This document shows positions 7,195 through 11,736 of a stretch of 11,736 bases of DNA, piece by piece. Numbering within the stretch: the first letter of the stretch is position 1; every line of letters starts with the position of its first letter. Below the pieces are notes generated by a model. The model saw nothing but the letters and a program-made list of their open reading frames with translations. It did no database searches and had not been told where the DNA came from. Made by a program: the position numbers and the translations under genes. Source of the stretch: JBKJVQ01 sp046717125 (GTDB taxonomy: Bacteria; Pseudomonadota; Alphaproteobacteria; Rhizobiales; Methyloligellaceae). The stretch is from assembly GCA_046717125.1 (NCBI GenBank), contig JBKJVQ010000073.1, positions 1-11,736 on the forward strand. The letters run 5' to 3'.

Positions 7195-7932
7195 TCAGAA
7201 ATCCCATTTCGCTTGGGGCACGTTCTCGTCGAAGGCGCGAACGATCGCCTCGCCCCACGCGCGCCTGACCGCGAGCCAATACGGGTCGTCTTCGTCGAAA
7301 CGATACCTGAACGAAACGCGCAGCGCGTCGTTGCGTATGATGGCGACGTCGATGGGAGGGCCGACCGAAACATTCGACCGCATCGTCGAGTCGAACGAGA
7401 TCAATGCGCATTTGGCGGCTTCGACCAGCTTCATCCGGCGCGCGACGAGCCGATCCAGGATCGGCTTACCGTATTTGACTTCGCCGATCTGGAAATAGAG
7501 CGTGTCGCCCAGCGCCTCGATGAAATTGCCTTCCGAATAAATCAGGAACAGGCGCAAGGGCCCGCCGCCGATCTGGCCCGCGAAGATCAGCGTGCACCAG
7601 AAATCGATGTCGGATTGCTGCCGGTAGCCGGCGGAAGAAACGCGCATCTCCTGCATGGCCGCGCCGACGATCCGTGCGGCGGCAAACATCGATCCGGCCG
7701 CAAACAGGTCACGCTTCCCGTCACCCGTTTCGAGCCCCTCGCTCACGAGGTTGACGACGCCTTGCGTCATGGAGAGGTTGCCGGCCGTCAGCAGCACGAA
7801 GACGCGGTCGCCGGGCTTCTCGAACACATGCATCTTGCCGAAAGTCGAAACCCGGTCGATGCCCGCATTGGTGCGCGAATCCGATGCCAGCACGAGACCG
7901 TCGTCCAGCAGCATACCCACGCAATAGGTCAT
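7195..7932 (-). CDS. Anbu, proteasome/HslV-like N-terminal-nucleophile peptidase
   Basis: The 245-residue protein belongs to the proteasome-type protease group COG3484 (Anbu, ancestral beta subunit), related to HslV and the 20S beta subunits. Removal of the initiator Met exposes Thr1 of TYCVGMLLDDG. Counting from it, Asp17 (LASDSRTNAG) and Lys32 (TFGKMHVF) match the T1-D17-K33 catalytic set. The start at 7932 is chosen for this reason; an ATG 21 bp upstream would add seven residues and bury the nucleophile. Later segments (DRVFVLLTAGNLS, DVAIIRNDALRV) fit the fold. No signal or membrane segment is seen, so it is cytoplasmic. It is the last gene of the ATP-grasp/alpha-E/transglutaminase cluster, 126 bp after the transglutaminase gene. 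The family self-assembles into rings or helical forms; its substrate is unknown. Confidence 0.9.
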   Translation of the reverse strand: MTYCVGMLLDDGLVLASDSRTNAGIDRVSTFGKMHVFEKPGDRVFVLLTAGNLSMTQGVVNLVSEGLETGDGKRDLFAAGSMFAAARIVGAAMQEMRVSSAGYRQQSDIDFWCTLIFAGQIGGGPLRLFLIYSEGNFIEALGDTLYFQIGEVKYGKPILDRLVARRMKLVEAAKCALISFDSTMRSNVSVGPPIDVAIIRNDALRVSFRYRFDEDDPYWLAVRRAWGEAIVRAFDENVPQAKWDF

Positions 7933-7978
7933 GGACGCCCCCCGAGCCTCCATCGAATCGCCAAAGCCGCCCCGCGAT

Positions 7979-8035
7979 TAGAGCATCATCCCGAATAGCG
8001 GGCACCGCTTTTCGGCAGGAGACAATACGGTGATC
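7979..8035 (+). repeat. Rhizobiales-type palindromic repeat between transglutaminase and Anbu genes
   Basis: TTAGAGCATCATCCCGAA begins a degenerate copy of the GAGCATGATCCCGAAAAGTGG-type repeat I recall as abundant between Rhizobiales genes. Its core forms a hairpin: CCGAA-T-AGCGG (7991-8001), loop GCA, CCGCT-T-TTCGG (8005-8015), ten base pairs with one T-T mismatch. The core shares its pattern with the copy in fdsC (5881-5924). It lies in the only real gap of the minus-strand cluster and could affect mRNA stability or the relative amount of Anbu. Confidence 0.6.
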
Positions 8036-8049
8036 CCTTTTATAGGATC
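8032..8049. repeat. Short dyad GATCC/GGATC in the transglutaminase-Anbu gap
   Basis: GATCC at 8032-8036 and GGATC at 8045-8049 flank the AT-rich CTTTTATA. It starts 9 bp past the transglutaminase stop on the minus strand. It could be a small hairpin after the upstream gene; the stem is too short and no T-run follows, so a terminator is not supported. Confidence 0.3.
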
Positions 8050-8058
8050 GGTTCCGCG

Positions 8059-8886
8059 CTACTGCTGTTGCGCGGTCTGCGTATCCAGCCGAACCGTTAC
8101 GTTCATGCGCTCCTCGCCGCCGCCCGTACGCACGCCACGCACCGGCCCCGCATCGGCATAGTCGAGCCCGACCGCAACCCGCACATAGGCTTCGGTCGCG
8201 CACCGCCCGTTGCTGACGTCGAAGCTCACCCAGCCCAAGTCCGGGATCATCGTTTCGGCCCATGCGTGGGTTTCAGCGTGGGTTTCCTGCCCGCCCCCGG
8301 ACTCGGCCAGATAGCCGCTCACATAGCGCGTCGGCATGCCGAGGCAGCGCGCGGCCGCGCAGAAAATATGTGCATGATCCTGGCAGACGCCGTGACCGGC
8401 CTCGAATGCCTCGGTCGCGGTCGTCAGCACATCGGTCGAACCCCTCTCATAAGCAACATTACCGCGAATGCCCGCCATGAGCGCGTGCATGCCTCCCAAC
8501 GGATCGTGGCGCACCGCATCGCGCCAGGACGCGGCGAACTTGCGGATCGCGGTAGACGAGGCAGTCAGCCTCGTCTCGCGCAGGAACAGCTGGTCGGGCA
8601 GCCCGATATACAGGTCGTATCCCGTTACGCCGTTCGTCTCGCGGGTGCGCACGACGCCTTTCACCGTGATCGTGAGATGCTCGACCGGCTTCAGTGTCCT
8701 TAAGGTATGACAGACATTGCCGTAGGGATCGTGCCATTGCGACGTCTCGGCGTCGGGGCAGATCAGACGCCAGGCCTCGACCGACTGGGTCGCGTCTGAT
8801 ATCGGCGTCAGCCTGACATACTGGGTCGTGGCGACGATGGGGCTCGCGTAGATGTAGTTCGTCGCGTGCTCGATCCGGACCAGCAT
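8059..8886 (-). CDS. Transglutaminase-like cysteine protease of the Anbu cluster
   Basis: The 275-residue protein has a bacterial transglutaminase N-terminal beta domain (about 1-80, starting MLVRIEHATNYIYASP) and a papain-like transglutaminase core (COG1305). The catalytic triad is visible: Cys168 in GHGVCQDHAH, His207 in THAWAE, and Asp223 in VSFDVSNG. Family members in this context are thought to act as peptidases or amidases rather than cross-linkers. No signal peptide is seen. Its ATG at 8886 comes one base after the TGA of the alpha-E gene (TGAGATG), so the two are translationally coupled. Together with the ATP-grasp and alpha-E neighbours it is expected to process the cluster's peptide or amide product; this role is inferred from gene association. 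Confidence 0.9.
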   Translation of the reverse strand: MLVRIEHATNYIYASPIVATTQYVRLTPISDATQSVEAWRLICPDAETSQWHDPYGNVCHTLRTLKPVEHLTITVKGVVRTRETNGVTGYDLYIGLPDQLFLRETRLTASSTAIRKFAASWRDAVRHDPLGGMHALMAGIRGNVAYERGSTDVLTTATEAFEAGHGVCQDHAHIFCAAARCLGMPTRYVSGYLAESGGGQETHAETHAWAETMIPDLGWVSFDVSNGRCATEAYVRVAVGLDYADAGPVRGVRTGGGEERMNVTVRLDTQTAQQQ

Positions 8887-8887
8887 C

Positions 8888-9847
8888 TCAGGCCGCCGCG
8901 ATTCTGGGCGGGATCATCAGGAAGTCCTCCTGGATTTGAGCGCCGAGATCGGCGTTGTCGGCGATGAAGTTGGTCAAGAATTCGTGCAGGCCGGAGCCGA
9001 AAATCTTGTCCATGCGTCCGTATTTCAGCTTGGCGTAGATCTGCCCCGCCAGCCGCCGGCATTCGGGTTCGTCGTCGCCCGCAAGATCGTCGAGCGTGTT
9101 GATCAGGTTCTGGTAGCAGTGGTGCAGCGAGCGCGGCATGTCTTGCCTCAGCACCATCAGCTCGGCCACGCGCCAAGGCAGGATCGTATCGCGATAGATT
9201 TTCCGGTATGCCCGGAACGCGCCAACGGAGCGCAGCAGTGCGCCCCATTGGTAATAGTCGACATAGCCGCCGATCGCTTCGGTCTCGGGCAGCAGCACAT
9301 GGTACTTCACATCGAGAATGCGGGCCGTGTTGTCCGCGCGTTCGATGAAGGTGCCGAGCCGAATGAAGCGGAACGCGTCGTCGTGCAGCATTGTGCCGAA
9401 CACGACGCCGCGGAAAAGATGCGAGCGCTCCTTTACCCACTCGAAGAAATCGCGGTAGTTGCCGCGCTGGATATCCCTGATCTGCATGTCCTGGATCGCA
9501 AGCCAGGTTGCGTTCAGGCTTTCCCACGCTTCGTTCGAGATCGCGCCCCGCTGCGCCCTCGCGTTCTCGCGCGCCGCGCGGATCAGCGAGCAGATCGAGG
9601 TGTCGTTGTCGGCATCGAGTGCGACATAGCGGATGACGTTCTCGGGCGTGAGTTTCGCGTAGCGTTCCTTGAAATGTCCAGTGCCCGGCGAGATCGCGAG
9701 CACCGGCTTCCAGTGGAGTTCTTCATTGCCTGCCGTGGATGGTAGGAGCGCCATGCGCAGGGCGACATCCAGCATGCGGGAGATGTTTTCCGCACGCTCG
9801 ACATAGCGCGCCATCCAGTAGAGGTTCTCGGCGGTGCGGCTCAGCAT
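8888..9847 (-). CDS. Alpha-E domain protein (COG2307/DUF403)
   Basis: The 319-residue, largely helical protein begins with the family signature MLSRTAENLYWMARYVERAEN (4-21 are the conserved part) and repeats a related helix motif at RLGTFIERADNTARILD (163-179). RENAR (93-97) and IRDIQRGNYRDFFEWV are also typical. The domain nearly always travels with a circularly permuted ATP-grasp protein, with which it is thought to act; its own reaction is unknown. The start at 9847 is preferred over one 21 bp upstream because it matches the family start and because its ATG shares a base with the TGA of the ATP-grasp gene (TGATG), implying coupled translation. The C-terminus runs to one base from the transglutaminase start. 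Confidence 0.93.
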   Translation of the reverse strand: MLSRTAENLYWMARYVERAENISRMLDVALRMALLPSTAGNEELHWKPVLAISPGTGHFKERYAKLTPENVIRYVALDADNDTSICSLIRAARENARAQRGAISNEAWESLNATWLAIQDMQIRDIQRGNYRDFFEWVKERSHLFRGVVFGTMLHDDAFRFIRLGTFIERADNTARILDVKYHVLLPETEAIGGYVDYYQWGALLRSVGAFRAYRKIYRDTILPWRVAELMVLRQDMPRSLHHCYQNLINTLDDLAGDDEPECRRLAGQIYAKLKYGRMDKIFGSGLHEFLTNFIADNADLGAQIQEDFLMIPPRIAAA

Positions 9848-11346
9848 CAAGCTTCCTCCAGCACCCATGTGTCCTTGGTGCCGCCGCCTTGCGAGGAATT
9901 CACCACCAGCGAGCCCTCGCGTAACGCGACCCGCGTCAGCCCCCCCGGAATGACGCTTGTCGCGGAGCCAGTCAGAACGAACGGGCGCAGGTCGACATGG
10001 CGGGGACGCAGCACACCGTTCACCAGCGTCGGCGCGGTTGAAAGCGGGAGCGTCGGCTGGGCGATGAAGTTGGATGGATTACGCAGCACCCGACGCTTGT
10101 AGGCTTCGCGCTCATCGCTTGTCGAAGCCGGTCCGATCAGCATGCCGTAGCCGCCCGATCCCTGCACCTCCTTGACGACCAGCTTCTCCAGATTGTCGAA
10201 CACGTGCGCGCGGCTCTTGGGATCGCGCAGCATGAAAGTCTCGACATTCCTCAGGATTGGCGCCTCGCCGAGATAAAACTCGATCATCTTCGGCACAAAG
10301 CAGTAGACCGCCTTGTCGTCGGCGACGCCGGTGCCGAACGCGTTGGCGAGTACGACATTGCCTTGGCGGATGACCGACAGGAGGGCCGGAATGCCCAACT
10401 CGGACTGGGGTTCGAACGCGAGCGGATCCATGAAGTCGTCATCGATGCGGCGATAGATGACATCGACCTGCACGGGGCCTTCCGTCGTGCGCATGTAGAC
10501 ATGGGCGTCGCGCACGAATAGGTCCGAGCCCTCGACCAGTTCGACGCCCATCTGCTCCGCAAGAAAGACGTGCTCGAAATAGGCGCTGTTGTAGCGGCCC
10601 GGCGTGAGCAGCACGACCTCGGGTTCCGAGGCTCCGCCTGGCGCGACCGAACGCAGGTTCTGTAACAGACGCTCCGGGTAATTGCCGACGGGCGCCACGG
10701 TCTGCGACGCGAACGCCTCCGGGAAAAGGCGCATCATCATCTCGCGGTTCTCGAGCACGTAGGAGACACCCGACGGCGTCCTGACATTGTCTTCGAGAAC
10801 GTAGAATTCCTCGGGTCCCGTGCGGATCAGATCGATGCCCGCAACATGGATGTAGACCTGGTTCGGCAGGTCGACGCCGATCATCTCGGGCCGGAAAGCG
10901 GGATTGAGAAGAACGAGATCGGACGGGATCAGCCCGGCCCGGAGAATGTCCTGTGTGTGATAGATGTCGTGCAGGAACGCGTTCAGCGCGCGCACCCGCT
11001 GCACGCAGCCCGTATCGATCAGCCGCCAGTCTTTGGCATCGAGAATACGGGGGATGATGTCGAACGGAATCAGCCGCTCGGTCGAGCCGCCCTCGCCATA
11101 GACCGCGAAGGTGATACCCATGCGCCGGAACATGTCCTCGGCGGCGCGGCGCTTCACATCCAGCGCTTCGGCCGGAAGCATGTCGAGCGTTTCGGCGAAG
11201 GCGCGATAGGCCCGGCGTACGCAGCCGGTCTCGTCGCGCATCTCGTCGTAGAATCGTTTCGTCGGCTCCGTTATGCGGCGCGCCGGGTCCGTGTCGTCGC
11301 TCGTTTTAGCGTCCAATCTGTGAGTCGCGCTCCCGCTTTCGATCAT
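9847..11346 (-). CDS. Circularly permuted ATP-grasp protein (COG2308), predicted amide/peptide ligase
   Basis: From the ATG at 11346 the product has 499 residues, near the usual family size. Signatures in order: YGEGGSTERLIPFD (83-96), VLEDNVRTPSGVSYVLENR (183-201), GTGVADDKAVYCFVPKMIEF (338-357), VVKEVQGSGGYGMLIGP (390-406), FIAQPTLPLSTAPT (427-440), HVDLRPF (450-456) and SSQGGGTKDTWVL near the end. ATP-grasp enzymes of this permuted type are predicted to join a carboxylate to an amine with ATP; neither substrate is known. A TTG at 11382 would lengthen it by 12 residues but lacks support. It is the first gene of the minus-strand cluster and ends in a TGATG overlap with the alpha-E gene. A minus-strand EcfG-type promoter match lies about 140 bp upstream. 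Confidence 0.92.
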   Translation of the reverse strand: MIESGSATHRLDAKTSDDTDPARRITEPTKRFYDEMRDETGCVRRAYRAFAETLDMLPAEALDVKRRAAEDMFRRMGITFAVYGEGGSTERLIPFDIIPRILDAKDWRLIDTGCVQRVRALNAFLHDIYHTQDILRAGLIPSDLVLLNPAFRPEMIGVDLPNQVYIHVAGIDLIRTGPEEFYVLEDNVRTPSGVSYVLENREMMMRLFPEAFASQTVAPVGNYPERLLQNLRSVAPGGASEPEVVLLTPGRYNSAYFEHVFLAEQMGVELVEGSDLFVRDAHVYMRTTEGPVQVDVIYRRIDDDFMDPLAFEPQSELGIPALLSVIRQGNVVLANAFGTGVADDKAVYCFVPKMIEFYLGEAPILRNVETFMLRDPKSRAHVFDNLEKLVVKEVQGSGGYGMLIGPASTSDEREAYKRRVLRNPSNFIAQPTLPLSTAPTLVNGVLRPRHVDLRPFVLTGSATSVIPGGLTRVALREGSLVVNSSQGGGTKDTWVLEEA

Positions 11347-11392
11347 GCTGCGAGGATACCGTTCGCCCCGCGGCGTGCGCAATGCTTAGGCG

Positions 11393-11409
11393 CGCCCAAA
11401 GATTGGGCG
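11393..11409. promoter_or_regulatory. 17-bp perfect dyad in the divergent intergenic region
   Basis: CGCCCAA-AGA-TTGGGCG has two perfect 7-bp arms around a 3-nt centre. It lies 47 bp upstream of the ATP-grasp ATG, inside the predicted leader if transcription starts near 11481. It could be an operator or a leader hairpin. No T-run follows on either strand, so a terminator is unlikely. Confidence 0.35.
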
Positions 11410-11485
11410 TTCCCACCGCCTGCTTGGCCAAGAAGACGGCAGCTGAGCGGCGGACCCAACGCCCGGGCGATGTCACCGGCACACG

Positions 11486-11510
11486 GGAACTGCAATCGCC
11501 GACGTTCGTT
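11486..11510 (+). promoter_or_regulatory. EcfG-type promoter facing the metallo-hydrolase gene
   Basis: GGAAC (11486-11490), a 16-nt spacer and CGTT (11507-11510) form an exact match to the alphaproteobacterial general stress sigma consensus. The predicted start near 11517 leaves a leader of about 22 nt before the ATG at 11539, good geometry. Sigma dependence is inferred from motif only. Confidence 0.6.
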
Positions 11511-11512
11511 CC
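11488..11512 (-). promoter_or_regulatory. EcfG-type promoter facing the ATP-grasp/Anbu operon
   Basis: On the minus strand GGAAC (11512-11508) is followed after 16 nt by AGTT (11491-11488), three of four -10 bases and the conserved GTT. It overlaps the plus-strand promoter almost completely, because GGAAC and GTTCC form an inverted repeat. Transcription would start near 11481 and leave a leader of about 135 nt before the ATP-grasp ATG. It is weaker than its partner as a match. Confidence 0.4.
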
Positions 11513-11538
11513 ATGCAGGCTCAGAATTGGATCGTCGC

Positions 11539-11736
11539 ATGCATTACGCAAGTCTCGCCGCGGTGTGCGCCGTGCTGATGTCCTTGGTGCTGACGCAACC
11601 GGCCTCAGGCGCACCGTCATGCGGCGCATCGGGCATCGCCGTGCAGGTGCTCGGCTCGGGCGGACCGGAAGCCACGAATGACCGTGCGTCCTCCGGCTAC
11701 CTCATCTGACTGGATGGACGAGCGCGACTCCTCGTC
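11539..11736 (+). pseudogene. Exported metallo-beta-lactamase-fold hydrolase, interrupted by in-frame TGA and cut by window edge
   Basis: From the ATG at 11539 the frame encodes 56 residues up to a TGA at 11707-11709. Residues 1 to about 25 form a signal peptide (hydrophobic ASLAAVCAVLMSLVLT, likely cleavage after ASG), so the product would be exported. The mature start, GIAVQVLGSGGPEATNDRASSGYLI, is the N-terminus of a group of metallo-beta-lactamase-fold hydrolases in which YL(I/V)W(I/L)DGKAR-LLVD follows. Here the same frame continues after TGA as LDGRARLLV to the window end, so TGA stands where Trp (TGG) is expected. Either a point nonsense mutation or a base-call error would explain it. 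The zinc-binding HxHxDH motif lies beyond the window. The ribosome site is weak. An exact EcfG-type promoter precedes it. Confidence 0.7.

Noticed and set aside
7213..7998. A 261-codon plus-strand frame opposite anbu
   Set aside because: The minus strand encodes Anbu with its catalytic residues; the plus frame shows no known family and is a shadow.
8050..8055. GGAACC on the minus strand just after the transglutaminase gene as an EcfG-type promoter for anbu
   Set aside because: No GTT or TT occurs at 16-18 nt spacing; the sequence there reads ATCA, so the -10 element is absent.
10846..11538. Long plus-strand frame running in front of the metallo-hydrolase start
   Set aside because: It is antisense to the ATP-grasp gene and then runs through the promoter region; the real start is the ATG at 11539 that begins a signal peptide.
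11707..11709. TGA as selenocysteine or reassigned tryptophan codon
   Set aside because: Tryptophan, not cysteine, is expected here. No selenocysteine insertion structure can be assessed at the window edge, and TGA acts as a normal stop elsewhere in the window.

Overview
This GC-rich window looks like an alphaproteobacterium of the Rhizobiales (Hyphomicrobiales), near the Bradyrhizobium/Xanthobacteraceae side. The basis is the typical fds formate dehydrogenase operon, two copies of a palindromic repeat I recognise from that order, and GGAAC/GTT promoters of the EcfG (general stress sigma) type. The taxonomic call is inference.

Left edge (1-717). An IS5-like transposase start on the minus strand (1-112) and its terminal DNA (to about 189) abut the last 175 codons of a LysR-type regulator, probably the formate dehydrogenase regulator FdsR. 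The DNA-binding half is absent, so the gene looks interrupted by the insertion sequence.

Formate dehydrogenase operon (889-6992, plus). fdsG, fdsB, fdsA, fdsC and fdsD are closely packed or overlapping. They encode the soluble NAD-dependent molybdenum formate dehydrogenase: FdsG/FdsB form the NADH/FMN module, FdsA is the Mo-bisMGD catalytic subunit with five Fe-S clusters, FdsC is the FdhD-type cofactor sulfuration chaperone, and FdsD is the small delta subunit. A 15-bp LysR-type box (731-745) lies upstream. The N-terminal extension of FdsC contains a translated palindromic repeat.

Middle (7044-7179). A 26-residue single-span membrane peptide gene, too short for ordinary gene calling, has a good ribosome binding site and a well-placed EcfG-type promoter.

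Anbu cluster (7195-11346, minus). In transcription order these are a circularly permuted ATP-grasp protein, an alpha-E protein, a transglutaminase-like cysteine protease and the Anbu proteasome-like peptidase. The first three are translationally coupled; Anbu follows after a 126-bp gap holding a second copy of the palindromic repeat. This set is known as a conserved neighbourhood and is predicted to make and hydrolyse an unknown peptide or amide-linked product; its substrate is not established.

Right edge (11347-11736). The divergent intergenic region holds two overlapping, oppositely oriented EcfG-type promoter matches sharing a GGAAC...GTTCC inverted repeat. They face the ATP-grasp operon and an exported metallo-beta-lactamase-fold hydrolase gene, which is broken by an in-frame TGA at codon 57 and runs off the window.
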